From assembly GCA_017744605.1 (NCBI GenBank), contig JAGIAZ010000001.1, positions 372,001-436,000 on the forward strand: a stretch of 64,000 nt of DNA, given 5' to 3'. The notes beneath the pieces are model-generated. The model had not been told where the DNA came from. It searched no databases and saw only the letters and a list, made by a program, of their open reading frames with translations. The translations under genes and the position numbers were made by a program. The stretch comes from Sphingobium sp. Its GTDB lineage: Bacteria > Pseudomonadota > Alphaproteobacteria > Sphingomonadales > Sphingomonadaceae. Numbering within the stretch: the stretch's first letter is position 1; every line of letters begins with the position of its first letter. Shown here one piece after another: positions 47,801 through 55,676 of this stretch.

Positions 47801-50800
47801 GAGCCGGCCCGCGATCGCCGGATCGGTGACGCCAGTGGCATTGGCGGCGGATTCAATGAAGCGTCCGGCCTCATCACGCGCCCCGCCGAACGCCTGTGCG
47901 AGATCGTCGACCCCAAGCCCGCCGATGATCAGGCTGCCGACCAGATCATTGCGCTGCGAGATCGTCCCGCCGTGCAGGATGATATTCCCGGCATTATAGA
48001 GCTTGTTCACGGTCAGACTGGCACCCGGAGCGCCGACGATCTGCCCGCCGGCAAGCACGTCCAGTTCGGTGAGCCCGCCCAGCACCAGATTCGCGGCGCG
48101 CCGGTCCCAGAGCGCGTCATTCGTCGTCGGCGCAAGGAACGATTGATCGGTCAATCTCGCGCCCGTGCCGAGCCCGCGCAGGGCCCGGCTCTGGTCCGCC
48201 GACAAGAGCGTGGGCAGCAGCCATTGGGTCAGATCGAACGTTTCACCCGCGCCGACCACGAGCCGCGTGGTTTCGAGGAAGGCCGACTTGCCTCCGCGAT
48301 CGTTCGCAAACACGTCATCGACGATCCGCGAGCGATAGCTCGAAAGCGAGAGCGTCCCGAAGCCCGTCGTGCGGAAGAAGTCCAACCCGATATGGGTGCT
48401 GCCGGCATGATTGTCCGAACCGAAGCTGATGTCCGGCGCGATTAGGTCGAAGGTTCCACCGCCCGCGAAACCGAAGCCCTTGATGCTCGCCGCGCCAATA
48501 TCCACCGTCGAACGGGGCGTGGGCACCAACGCCGGGAAAACCGGATCGACATTGAAGCCGCCGGGAACCGGGGTGAAATCAACCGACTGATTGGTGCCTT
48601 CGATCGGCTTGTCACCAGCGGCATTGCCCTCGGTGTCGCCGAGGATCGCGCCGCTCGCCGTAAGGCTGGTCGAGGCATAGACAGTCGCGTTGATCAACGA
48701 GACGTTGCCGCCCTTCCCGTCCAGCAGGAGGCCGCCGACCGGGGTCACATATCCACCGGAACTGACATCGAGCTGGCCACTGACTCGAATACTGCCGCTC
48801 AGGTCGATGGCTTGCGTCGCGGTCGGGATGCTGCTGCCGATCGCCGCAAAAACGCGCGACGCCGTCGTCAGGCTGATGTTCCCGCCGTCGCTGAACGCCC
48901 CCCCGCGCCGGATACCGGCTTCGGTGAAGTCATTGACCCACAAACCGGCCGTCGAAAGCGAGCCGGTGACGACGACGTCGAACGGATTCAGCGCGCCTGG
49001 ATCATTGTGGAAGAGATAGTCGGCCGGAAGATCATCGCCATTACCGTTGCCATAAAGCCCCTGGCGGAACGCGGATCCATTGCTGAAATTCGCATCCAGC
49101 GTGCCCGCGCTTCGTGGATCGCGCGACTTGCCGAACAGAACGGTCTCGGCCTCGATCGAGCCGGACGGCGCGACGACCGTCCCGTCGAGCCGGATGGTCC
49201 GGCCAGCGGTCAGGGAGAGGGTTCCACCGCGGACGAGCTCGACGGACGACGCACCGGTGATCAACAGCGCGTCCGCGCTCTGAAGCGTGTTGGGCGCAGC
49301 GCCCGCGAACGTGATCGTGCCGGCGGCGGAGAGCGCAAGGTTCGACAAACCCGCGCCCGAAAGCATCTGGTCGTTGAGGAGCAGTTCGGACCAATCCGAT
49401 TCCACCGCCCCGCGCTCGCCATGATAGACGATCATGTCGCCGAGCGAATTGATCGTAAGCCCGCCTCCGGACGGTAGCTGGTACGGAGTGCGCTGGAGGA
49501 GGCGGCTGTCTCCCGCCAGAACGCCGCTCGGACGCTCGGAGAGGTTGATCTGGCGCTGGCCGGCGAAGGCGTTGCCGATGAAGGTGCCATCGACCGCGAC
49601 AGCCGCGGCATCGATGGTCAGCGCGCCGGCATCGCGTCCTTCGTCATAGGCCTGGTCGTAGCGGCGCGTTTCCGTCGTCGCGTTGAGGAAGGTCTTCAGC
49701 GAGCCGAAGCGTGGCTGGATCGAACTGAACCCCTCCGCGACCCCGACATAGACATCATTCGGGTTGGCCTGGCTAATGTCGACGATGCGCCCATCATTGG
49801 TGATAAGCTTGCTGGTCTTGATCAGCCCGGCGGCATAGCTGACCCAGCCACCCGAAAAGTCGATGACCGCGCCGCCAGCCACATGGACGGATGGCGCCGT
49901 GGCTACGTTGACATTGCTGAAATTGGTGAGTTCGCTGGTCTGGAGATTGACGGAGCCGCCCTTGGTCATGAACTCCGCCGCGGAGGCGGATATCTGACTG
50001 GCGAGACTGCCCGCCTCGATCAGCGGCGAGCCGACCCAGGCCACACCATCGTCCCTGACGCCGGTGACCCGCGGATCGACGTAGAGCGTCGCGCCGTTCA
50101 GCGTGAAATTGCCGTCCAGCACCACTTCCCGGTAATTGGGCGTGTCGCGCAATTCGCCGCGCTTGACCGGCGTGATCTCGATCTGATTGCGCGAGGCGTC
50201 GAGCTGGACGTCCTTGAGGCCGCTGACATCGATCACCGCGCCGGTCGCGATATCGATATGGCCCGGATGGGCCGTATCGAACGCGGTCTTCTGCGAGAGA
50301 TCGGAAACCGTGTTCGCGCCCACGGCCACATTTGCACCCGGCGCATAGATCAGGGCGTTCTGCCCCATCACAAGGTCGGTCGCGACCATACCCCCGACCG
50401 GTTGTCCGGGATAAAGGACCTGCGTGCCGATTTCGAGCTGCGACGCCTTGAATTTCGCCGGCGCGTCGGCCGAGCCCTGCGGGATGGTCTCGCCATTGTC
50501 GTCGGCGATCATTTCGATGCCGCTCGCCATCGCCGCGTTCGGGCTTCCGGCAAGCGTGACCTGTCCCGCCGTGAGCGAAATCTTGCCGTTGCGCGAGACG
50601 CTGGTGGTGGTCGAGAGAAGCCCGGAATGCTCGATCGTGCCGTCGGCGCCGGTGCCCAGCGAGATATAGCCGCGCTTGGATTCTATCAGACCGCTGTTGA
50701 CGATCGACCCATCAGCCTGCCCGCTGAACACATAGCTGTTGAGCTTGAAGCCGCGGACATTGGGATCGGGCTCGCTATCGGCACCCGTCGACTGCTGGAA

Positions 50801-51937
50801 AGCGATAGCCCGCCCGGCCTGAAGGCTGACCTGACCGTCGATCGCGCTCAGCGCGCCGGCGGAGTTGATCTCAGGCGCCGTCAGCATGATGAAGCCGCCG
50901 GCCGTGCCGCTGATGTGCGCGCCCGGATCGACGATGATGCTGCCCTCGCGGGTCGCGCTGAACTTGGTACCGTCGCCCTCGGTCATGCCCGACACTAGCA
51001 GCGCCGCGCCATCGAAGGTGCCGGTGGGGCTCGCCGTGCCGTTCGCCGGTGTGAACAGGCCGTTTTCGAGATAGGCGAGGTTGCGCTCGAGGATCGTCGT
51101 CGCCTGAGTGGGGCCCGCGCTCCCCGAAACGAACCGCGCCGCGTTCCCGAGCTCCAGCGTCGAGGCGAGCAGCGAGTGCGTGTTGACCTGCGCGTTCTTC
51201 CCGAAAATGATCCCGCTCTGGTTGAGCACGACCACGGTGCCATCAGCCTGCAGGTTGCCGAGGATCTGGCTTGGCGCGATCGAATTGGTGACTCGATTGA
51301 CCGCCACCCAGCCCGGCTGCGCGGTGCCGTTCTGCTGCTGGTTGAATTGCAGCGTGGTGTTGGCACCAACGTTGAAGCTGTTCCAGGAGAGCAAGGCGCG
51401 CTCCTGCGTCTGGTCGATGACGATCTTGACCTTGCCGTCCGCCGTCGTCGTCTGGGTTGGCAGCCCCGCTCCCTGCCAGGTCTTGAGGCCGGTATCGTCG
51501 AGATTGGCGCTGGCGCTGACCAGCAGTTCATTGGCGCTGTCGGCATTGCCGGCGCGCGCCGCCGCGACGGCCTCCCGGATCGCGTCGGTCGGATCGAGGC
51601 CGTTGGTCGAAAGGCCGTCGGTCACCGTGCCACGGTTGGCGGCGGCGACCGCGTCGCGCGCCGAGATGACATAGGCGCGGATCTGCTCGGCGCGCGAGAT
51701 CGTCGCGCGCTGGCGCGAGAGCGCACCGCTCATCGTAGTGCCGCGCTGCGGGGTCGTCTGCGGCCCCTGTGCTGCGGGCTTGGGCGCGCTTGCTCGCGCA
51801 CCCATGAGGCCCGACAATGTCGCTTGCGCATTGGCCGGGGTGGTCGCGAGGCCGGAGGCGAGCGTAGCGACGCTTGCACCGATCATCAGGAGGGTACGGC
51901 GCTCCAGGCAACCGAGGAACGCTTTACGACTGGTCAT
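38804..51937 (-). CDS. Giant filamentous haemagglutinin-family exoprotein (TpsA)
   Basis: The 4377-residue protein has an extended N-terminus (MTSRKAFLGCLERRTLL) and a signal peptide ending near PANAQA. A TPS (haemagglutination activity) domain lies at about 160-300, with LLSWNSFNVGANTTLQFNQ, GNLQADGTVVVLNQSG and IIFGKNAQVNTHSLLAST. Thousands of residues of Gly/Ala/Asp/Thr-rich beta-helix-type sequence follow. The C-terminus matches the DUF3739 type: MWSSNGDLNAGQGPKS and APVGEVDAGDAGVRASGN. It should be exported through TpsB and displayed as a long fibre for adhesion or biofilm. The frame is intact over 13 kb. There is no obvious toxin or protease domain at the end. It is the largest gene in the window and follows the coiled-coil gene by 90 bases. 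Confidence 0.93.
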   Translation of the reverse strand: MTSRKAFLGCLERRTLLMIGASVATLASGLATTPANAQATLSGLMGARASAPKPAAQGPQTTPQRGTTMSGALSRQRATISRAEQIRAYVISARDAVAAANRGTVTDGLSTNGLDPTDAIREAVAAARAGNADSANELLVSASANLDDTGLKTWQGAGLPTQTTTADGKVKIVIDQTQERALLSWNSFNVGANTTLQFNQQQNGTAQPGWVAVNRVTNSIAPSQILGNLQADGTVVVLNQSGIIFGKNAQVNTHSLLASTLELGNAARFVSGSAGPTQATTILERNLAYLENGLFTPANGTASPTGTFDGAALLVSGMTEGDGTKFSATREGSIIVDPGAHISGTAGGFIMLTAPEINSAGALSAIDGQVSLQAGRAIAFQQSTGADSEPDPNVRGFKLNSYVFSGQADGSIVNSGLIESKRGYISLGTGADGTIEHSGLLSTTTSVSRNGKISLTAGQVTLAGSPNAAMASGIEMIADDNGETIPQGSADAPAKFKASQLEIGTQVLYPGQPVGGMVATDLVMGQNALIYAPGANVAVGANTVSDLSQKTAFDTAHPGHIDIATGAVIDVSGLKDVQLDASRNQIEITPVKRGELRDTPNYREVVLDGNFTLNGATLYVDPRVTGVRDDGVAWVGSPLIEAGSLASQISASAAEFMTKGGSVNLQTSELTNFSNVNVATAPSVHVAGGAVIDFSGGWVSYAAGLIKTSKLITNDGRIVDISQANPNDVYVGVAEGFSSIQPRFGSLKTFLNATTETRRYDQAYDEGRDAGALTIDAAAVAVDGTFIGNAFAGQRQINLSERPSGVLAGDSRLLQRTPYQLPSGGGLTINSLGDMIVYHGERGAVESDWSELLLNDQMLSGAGLSNLALSAAGTITFAGAAPNTLQSADALLITGASSVELVRGGTLSLTAGRTIRLDGTVVAPSGSIEAETVLFGKSRDPRSAGTLDANFSNGSAFRQGLYGNGNGDDLPADYLFHNDPGALNPFDVVVTGSLSTAGLWVNDFTEAGIRRGGAFSDGGNISLTTASRVFAAIGSSIPTATQAIDLSGSIRVSGQLDVSSGGYVTPVGGLLLDGKGGNVSLINATVYASTSLTASGAILGDTEGNAAGDKPIEGTNQSVDFTPVPGGFNVDPVFPALVPTPRSTVDIGAASIKGFGFAGGGTFDLIAPDISFGSDNHAGSTHIGLDFFRTTGFGTLSLSSYRSRIVDDVFANDRGGKSAFLETTRLVVGAGETFDLTQWLLPTLLSADQSRALRGLGTGARLTDQSFLAPTTNDALWDRRAANLVLGGLTELDVLAGGQIVGAPGASLTVNKLYNAGNIILHGGTISQRNDLVGSLIIGGLGVDDLAQAFGGARDEAGRFIESAANATGVTDPAIAGRLLTNRELVTKEGADRLIYFRGLLDQGQGVLLDAGSVTDLSGVALVNPRAPFRPNGLQVRDAVVLGGGALELASSRQISRQSSRTTRADGFSGGTLVRDDDATLDISGTSFVVDQAVGLGIYSPYLEWSKAGTISALAGGTLGSTAINARGGDARAEGGTLEWLNPTVGTSDGAGANYLATSLIAQSGFDSLIARGNLTLDGDFSLTLRKALMVTSQDPLIASVPYTADANVFVKATAGSDATIKAGYVRLASRLGANTVIGANEGDARVTLFGGAQGIDVAGAINIDGSIGSITLATPGDVRLIGVTSNFVANAPTYDGGLLTSGDLTIDAGRTYATTGTGNLQALLEGRTAAATMPFYIAALGHHTITFGDTYLNPNASAPLSAGTHISVLAENIVQNGYLAAPLGLIELGNSAAIRLANGSGPFATPTKSVTFGAGSITTVSGAGLNVPYGTTTDGVEYYFPTLTTPITKLPTGELRLSADSIVQEAGALFDGRGGGDVYAYEFQSGVGGSRDVLDRFNRDPFSSNGYNAATGIGYQFADQRQVFALVPVDQIGKIAPYDPSYSADYGSAGPVDLYGASAGRSVFLDGGNGVAGGEYLLVPAKYAMSIPGALRLVENTDAPALIPGTSTRLLDGSVIVGGTFGYAGTGIAESTRHSFTVQSKDTFLKYSQIITTGGSDYLSHLADKNGTGRPRLPLDAARVVLAPLSELRVAGVFDTTAVDGGQGGQFDILGQKILIAGEEGEASDGTLLITGNTLAALNATSLLIGGQRTENADGTTTIAASATNVTVAGDAQIQAPELLLVVGGTNSKLAIEDGARLAAIGNVGTQSDADYLSTTAGSMLRLANGNERLMTRSGTGASAIEIGAASISGDALALDSSGTFSASNDANLAAKWVAIGGQAIRFDDNAAAAGEAGAIGTSLEGKLATAERLTIRSPGAIRFSAGTHQFNDLVLDTATLAATADTAADGSVVVGAGNVRLLNSTKATDGCATVGFCGSAGNFTLDAVTLTFGANDMSAAGFANGVSLGATDGMYVEGKGSFSTGDTALTLRAPFLVDRSELADPRDQAVRPDYSFLTTGDFAMSAVGTNADAKIDGNAAPGARIGIGTAESRVHSAVLEGGRIRASAGIIDIQSATDISLAGAALETPGYEATFGDEADAVTVSAGGGTINLFAANGNILTDSASRLASDNNIGKAGTLNLLASNGAITLDAAINPDATGSRQGSFTFDSGTGTFDLALFIARHGAYFGGDFWVRVGAGGLDLNQGQTINAKSVTLTSDVGAITIAGTISTAGVGVAGLSADAARDAAVDGGDITLWGNAGVTLTSTSRLDTHTIGYADTDTRPAAAGDVILGVASDSAVITVAEGAVIDVGAWRTQADGGLGRMVPQVITDPATGTPTTVYRYVEPDTGGTVTFRAPVIGDNRDKVSLSQRGTILGADSIQLEAFQRYDLDQLIDNGQYSGITRGNDGAIQLDFAATGANPFTENFTLGDGTKSLVRFIQDFDVSTVDGSSLAGMRLRPGVELTARGDIETTSQWNLAAATFSPQQLQAAVDAGVLQVIPEISSGTQTQYKVVPGKEGALLDRFATFLYRVDGSARGEAPVITMRAGGNLTVNRSISDGFFTFRDKSDPGYINYQLGGGARGYSPAIQFSCGGATGFCGNIASYGTGANPGVSSTLTITLSSAATPGGLTSGAPYVNSPLALTGNGAAGAVDANGNPVGDTLGFGELFPLLDGNVEMHSSDLRLVAGAGEHLSANPLIVDRALNTDLTVTGEYSYRLTASGSVTYNGPLQFHLLRSTTDTNNVNFNIGDTLDQTTTVGGLNQLKDDAYTQLTWGSSAGLGVDARAAAVSYFAGKGYSFTGSVAAPTGIIAPLNEIVAFLQSFEPTYQAGLASGRTGYAANRNAPVIRYGAANQQATANSPNEAHVRTFIRTGDGNIALAAARDVDLRGSEQPVYRNNDGVQVSQPSYFGLPNQQAAQFASAAVYTAGVRVTQADISARIVDTNERVTFSPDSPYLDVATEMAAFIPSPRGLTDNQPVLAQGGGDVWIDAGRDVLGQRDAWTPLLGVLGQPYSGGASGTSTAPIQAIGSISQIWRVGQIGVDTELGVSPSYFTSGVGALGGGDVRIGAGRDISDLTVSLLSGVTTTSTDAGNVMATFGSGSLSAAAGRDILGGRFDIATGAATIHAERNIAQMGVEPITLDTPQYLRVRLSDAVVDVSAKGSAMIASVSALGVDQSVNSAGFFSPNAAFGLSANEAATIAQTAGVGTDTEFGKQPAYIAPGQISPLAYVQLLPPTLELTSIRGAVELPQDTFQLLYPSVNGQLRIFSHGSIEHLALGMSDVDPGILGGAFTAQQAGRIPVVPVPFVTSTTTDATLRAQHNQRITHLGDPEPIRIYTDGDIDESALFLPKQARITASGDIVDMFFNGQNVSATDITRVRSGGDITGTTVALGTLPFIKSNNFILGGPGTFIVEAGRDLGPFVTSADVLSPIDRKLYSFAGGIRTIGNDYNPWLVDDGAKLSVRFGMAAGADYAALRETYLNPENLTNLDGDLFVQVTDAFGNKRPDRSKFIYAPLLAEWLKANDPIAFAAIFGGETFPDTDTGRATLADAAYERMADLYAAFAKVDPLRQQDFLVDGLYFHEIAAVSDINGPSYQQYIRGYRAVQTLFPTSRGYTDNLAPYTLDPSTISVDHPLGEPVRNIVKGQPQAAERVITGNVDLRLATLQTVRGGDLTILGPGGDVIAGSVVRTADQSSRRTTAFDYANPTTLPLLFEAGNLKPFSNGKIASIPLGYEGILTLRGGAIRSFTDGDFILNQSRVFTQQSGDITMWSSNGDLNAGQGPKSASNFPPVTVRFDENGLAEVNSAGSVSGAGIGTFKRTPTDPASNVILIAPVGEVDAGDAGVRASGNVVVAAARVANADNFKAAGDITGVPAAAVTPAVATPAAAASAVAAQAANAAGDNQANNRRSLITVDVLGPLGSANGGKRCPDSSAPDDSNCR

Positions 51938-52027
51938 TGAACGGCTCCGGCGGGGCTTTGGTCGGGACGCGATCCGGCGCGCCCGCGGTGATGCGCAGGG
52001 AATTGGATGATCGGGGGCAAGGCGGGC

Positions 52028-52519
52028 CTATTGGCCATTGGGCTGTCGTCCCCCTTGTGCGGCGGCGCCATCGGGCGCCGGCGTGGCCGGAGGCGGTGTG
52101 CGCCGGGCGCCTGCATCCCACTTGTTGTCATAGACGCGATCGCCCATCGACTGGAGATCGGCCTCAAACTTGCGGCGACCATTGTCGAACGGGAGAAACT
52201 GCCCGCGCTGGTAGCGTTTCTCATAGGCGGCGATCAGCTCGTTCGCGATGCCGACAAGGCGCTCGTTGCGCTCGCGCGCGGCCTTCAGCGCCACCTCAAG
52301 GTCCTGCTGGTTCGCCACCAGCGCGCGGAGCCGGACGATCTCCGCCTGCGCGGATACGAGATCCTCGCGGAGCGCGGTGTTCTGCGCGTCCGCGCTCAGC
52401 GTGGCAACATCCGGTGCCCCAGCAGCCGGCGCCGTCGTCTGGGCAAGCGCCGGGGCAGCAAGAGCAGCCAGCCCAAGGAGGCCGCCGATGACGGCCGAAA
52501 AGAGAGCCTCGCGCCGCAT
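52028..52519 (-). CDS. Periplasmic coiled-coil protein of the TPS operon
   Basis: The 163-residue protein has a signal peptide (cleavage near APALAQ, about 27). A predicted coiled coil follows (about 45-100, rich in Ala, Leu, Glu and Arg: LREDLVSAQAEIVRLRALVA), and the end is Pro/Gly-rich and disordered. The family is not recognised. Its ATG shares bases with the stop of the porin gene (ATGA at 52519-52516), and it lies directly before the giant exoprotein gene. A chaperone or spacer role for exoprotein export is an inference from position only. Confidence 0.65.
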   Translation of the reverse strand: MRREALFSAVIGGLLGLAALAAPALAQTTAPAAGAPDVATLSADAQNTALREDLVSAQAEIVRLRALVANQQDLEVALKAARERNERLVGIANELIAAYEKRYQRGQFLPFDNGRRKFEADLQSMGDRVYDNKWDAGARRTPPPATPAPDGAAAQGGRQPNGQ

Positions 52520-54333
52520 CAGAAGGCCAGGTTGAGATCGAGTTGCAGGACGTCGATCGCGAACGGATCGCCGACGATCTCATTGGCGCTGAGCCAGCGC
52601 GCGCCGAGCACCACATTCTTGTACGGCGCCCAGGCGCCGCCGATGAAATAGCCCTTGGCGTTGGTGCCGCCGAGATGGAAATCGCTGTCGGTGAAGGCGT
52701 CGGGCACCGCATCGCTGCCGAGGCGCTTGTAGCCAGCGTTGATCGCCCACGCGCCCCGATTGGCGCGGCGCGGATTGATCGAGAACAGTTCAGGGTGACC
52801 GATCGAGAAATAACCGGCCCAAGCCTCGTTACTGCCGATCCAGCGCCCCGTGGCGCCAGTGCCGCAAACGATGCCGCTCACGTTGGTAAGCGGACCGCCC
52901 GTCGGGCCTTCCTTACAGTCGTTCTGCGGATCGACGCCGAAATTGTACAGGAAATTGCCAGTCAGCTTGGCCTGCACGCCCGCCGAGATCGGCACGGTGA
53001 CGGAGCCGTTCAGATCCAGGACGCGGAAGGCATATTTCAGGCCGAAATATTGCGGCTCGAACACCGGCGCTGCGCCTTTCTGCGCAATGTCGAAGGTCCG
53101 CAGGAACATGAGCGTGTTGCCCTTGGTCGGATTGAGCGGGATCAGACCATCGGTCGAACAGAAGGTGCTCGGGACATCGAGCGTGTAGACGTCGCATGGG
53201 TCGGAGAGATGACCACGCATATAGGTGAAATCGTGATAGGCGCCGGCCAGGCGGGCTTCGATCCCGCCCGCGAACGTCTTGCCGATCTCGACCTGCCCGC
53301 TGAAGATGTAGCGGTCGCGGAAGTTGCGCTTGTTGAAGGCGCGCGACGGGAAATTGTCGTCGCCCGGATCGAGCGGAAACGCCCCGCCGCGCAGCGCGAA
53401 CATGAAGTCATCGCCGTGGCCCAGGATCTTCGCCACGTCGATCTGCCCCGCCGCGCCATCGAACGCCAGGTCCGGGTCGTACATGAGATCGGTCGTGGTC
53501 AGCGGGTTGTCGAACCGGCCGACCCAGGCAGTGATACCGGGGATGATCTCCCCCTTTGCATAAGCGAGCTGCAGCCACAGATCGCGCTTGCGCAGGCCAC
53601 CCATCATCGTCGCGTTGGTCGAGATCGGGCCGGCATCATCACCGGTGGCGAGCTGGAACCCGAGCTGGAAGCGCTCGGCGACCGTCGCCTCGATACCGAT
53701 GCGCGCGCGCGACTGGAACTTGCTCAGGCGGTTGTTGGTGGCGTTGAGCAGCGGGACGGCGAAAGGCGCCTTGGAAGTAATGTCGTGCGGCCCGGTCGCG
53801 TTGAATGCGGGAACGTCCACGATCTGGTTGGAATTGGTCTTGGCATAGAGGTCCGAGACCGAGCGCAGACGCAAATCCCCGGTCAGGCGAACATTGCGCA
53901 CCCAGTCCGGCGCGGCCTCGCCGGGCGCGGCCCAATGCTCTTCCTTGGCCTGCGCCAGCACCTCGTTGCGCAATTCTTCCTTGATCTGCGCGCGCACCGT
54001 CTCGGGCACATAGGGGACGCGAACGGTTCCGGCCGGCGGCGGCGGCAGCGCCGCCACGGCGACGCCCGACGGCGCGGCGGCCTGGGCCTGGGCGGCGCGG
54101 ACCTGCGTGGCTTCGGCCTGCGCCTGTGCCATCAGCGCGTCGCCCTTGTCCCGGGTCAAAACGCCCTGCTCGACCAGAAGCCGGACAAGATTGACCATCG
54201 CGCTGTCCGACCGGGCGGTTGGCGTGACGGCAGCCTCCTGTGCAAGGGAGGGAGTACACCATAGCAGGGTGACCACCGCCACGCTCGCGCCCAGCGTGCG
54301 ACTCACAGGGCGACCTTTCAACCGAACAGACAT
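52519..54333 (-). CDS. Putative porin (Porin_5-type) with N-terminal helical region
   Basis: The 604-residue protein has a signal peptide (cleavage near PSLAQ, about 32). A helical segment follows (LVRLLVEQGVLTRDKGDALM), a feature of the putative porin family, then an Ala/Gln-rich linker and a beta-barrel. The barrel has many aromatic-ended strands and finishes with DVLQLDLNLAF, a C-terminal Phe expected for outer-membrane barrels recognised by BamA. It lies between tonB and the coiled-coil gene. It may serve as a TonB-linked or accessory outer-membrane protein of the secretion system, or simply as a porin; the cluster position favours the former. Confidence 0.78.
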   Translation of the reverse strand: MSVRLKGRPVSRTLGASVAVVTLLWCTPSLAQEAAVTPTARSDSAMVNLVRLLVEQGVLTRDKGDALMAQAQAEATQVRAAQAQAAAPSGVAVAALPPPPAGTVRVPYVPETVRAQIKEELRNEVLAQAKEEHWAAPGEAAPDWVRNVRLTGDLRLRSVSDLYAKTNSNQIVDVPAFNATGPHDITSKAPFAVPLLNATNNRLSKFQSRARIGIEATVAERFQLGFQLATGDDAGPISTNATMMGGLRKRDLWLQLAYAKGEIIPGITAWVGRFDNPLTTTDLMYDPDLAFDGAAGQIDVAKILGHGDDFMFALRGGAFPLDPGDDNFPSRAFNKRNFRDRYIFSGQVEIGKTFAGGIEARLAGAYHDFTYMRGHLSDPCDVYTLDVPSTFCSTDGLIPLNPTKGNTLMFLRTFDIAQKGAAPVFEPQYFGLKYAFRVLDLNGSVTVPISAGVQAKLTGNFLYNFGVDPQNDCKEGPTGGPLTNVSGIVCGTGATGRWIGSNEAWAGYFSIGHPELFSINPRRANRGAWAINAGYKRLGSDAVPDAFTDSDFHLGGTNAKGYFIGGAWAPYKNVVLGARWLSANEIVGDPFAIDVLQLDLNLAF

Positions 54334-54352
54334 CCAAGAACCCCTTCTGATT

Positions 54353-55084
54353 TCAGTAGGCGCGGCGGCCGCGCACGGTGACTTTCTGCGGAAACTCCAT
54401 CGCCGCCGGCGGGGGATTGAGCCCGCGCACGGCGGCGAGGATCGCCGCGAGTTTCTTCATGGTTTCGTCGTCGCTCCGGCCGCGTCCGGAGAGGAACTGA
54501 ACCCCGGTGACGCGTCCGTCGGGCGTGACGTTGAGCGTGAAATCGGCCGAAAAAACGAGGCGGCTGAGCTTCTCGTCATCCTGCACCCGCTCCTGGAGCG
54601 CCGAGCTCAGGTAGCGGCGATAGAAGGCCTCGCTCATGCCCCCGCCGCCCGCAGCCGCGCCGCAATTGGTGCCAAGGCAAGTACCGCCGCCGCCCGGCGC
54701 ACCGATGCCGCCGCCATTGCCGGCGCGCAGGCCGTAGCTATCGGTGCCAGCCTGCGCGGGCGCGTTGATCGAGACCGGCGCAGCCTGCTGCTGAGGCGTC
54801 TTCGGGGCTTCCACCGGCGACGGCTGAGGCTGTTCGGTGGGTTCGGGCGGTTTCTCTTTCGGCTCCGGCGGTGGCGGCGGAGGAGGCGGTGGCGGGGGCA
54901 ACGGCACTACGTCGACCATCGACTTTGGGTCTTCGGTGATGCTGACCCCGCGAACCGCTGTGAGCTGATGATAGACGTACCATGCGAACGCGACGACAAG
55001 CAGCGCCCCGATCGCCCAGAGCAGGATGCTCATGAGCCGGCTCGAGCGCTCGGGCTCGAACTGGTCGAAGGTCGGCGCGCTCAT
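54353..55084 (-). CDS. tonB: TonB-family energy transducer
   Basis: The 243-residue protein has a cytoplasmic N-terminus, one membrane helix (about 18-40, MSILLWAIGALLVVAFAWYV), a Pro-rich spacer (a run of prolines then EPKEKPPEPTEQPQP) and a Gly-rich stretch. The C-terminal TonB domain includes FTLNVTPDGRVTGVQFLSG and a final NPPPAAMEFPQKV. This is the order expected of TonB, which carries proton-motive energy from ExbB-ExbD to outer-membrane proteins. It follows exbD and precedes a porin gene. A Cys pair (CLGTNC) in the spacer is unusual. Partners among TonB receptors are not in the window. Confidence 0.88.
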   Translation of the reverse strand: MSAPTFDQFEPERSSRLMSILLWAIGALLVVAFAWYVYHQLTAVRGVSITEDPKSMVDVVPLPPPPPPPPPPPEPKEKPPEPTEQPQPSPVEAPKTPQQQAAPVSINAPAQAGTDSYGLRAGNGGGIGAPGGGGTCLGTNCGAAAGGGGMSEAFYRRYLSSALQERVQDDEKLSRLVFSADFTLNVTPDGRVTGVQFLSGRGRSDDETMKKLAAILAAVRGLNPPPAAMEFPQKVTVRGRRAY

Positions 55085-55109
55085 CGCCTGTCCTCACCCG
55101 CACGCCTGG

Positions 55110-55652
55110 TCATGCCGCGGCACTCTCACGAGCAAAGGACGTTCCGCCCCTGCTTTCCCGTCGCGTCCACGCGCGGCCCGCCGGGGCACTCGCGCGGGCG
55201 AAGCGCATGCCGCTCCGGCGCCCGATATCCACTTGCGATGTCTGGATCGGGCCCGTCTGCTTGCCCGTCGCCAGACCGATCTTGCTGAGGTCGAGCTGGC
55301 GGCAGAGGTCGAGCACCTCGGCCACCTTGCCGTATTGCGCCGTCTGATCGCCCTTGAGCGTAATCGGTACGTCCGGATTACTGGCCTTGGCGTTGCGGAG
55401 CCGCGCTTCGAGATCGGCCATCGTCACCGCAACAGCGTCCACGTAAATCTGACCATCAGCCGTCACAGTAATCGCGATCGTCTTCGGCTGGGCCAGGCTC
55501 TGCGCCGCGCTCGCCTTCGGCAAATCGACCTTGATCCCCTGGATCTGCATCGACGCCATCAGGACGAAAATGATGAGGAGCACCATCATCACGTCGACCA
55601 TCGGCGTGATGTTGATGTCGTCGTATGCTTTGCGACCTTTGTTGATTTGCAT
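55110..55652 (-). CDS. exbD: ExbD-type proton channel subunit with C-terminal extension
   Basis: The 180-residue protein starts like ExbD (DDINITPMVDVMMVLLIIF, with the proton-handling Asp in the helix) and has the periplasmic domain (ITLKGDQTAQYGKVAEVLD). It matches ExbD/TolR over about 140 residues. The last 40 residues are Arg/Ser/Ala-rich and unusual for the family. Together with ExbB it drives TonB. It sits between exbB and tonB, 24 and 25 bases from its neighbours. Confidence 0.9.
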   Translation of the reverse strand: MQINKGRKAYDDINITPMVDVMMVLLIIFVLMASMQIQGIKVDLPKASAAQSLAQPKTIAITVTADGQIYVDAVAVTMADLEARLRNAKASNPDVPITLKGDQTAQYGKVAEVLDLCRQLDLSKIGLATGKQTGPIQTSQVDIGRRSGMRFARASAPAGRAWTRRESRGGTSFARESAAA

Positions 55653-55676
55653 GGCCGTTCTCCCCCGCCGCGCCCG

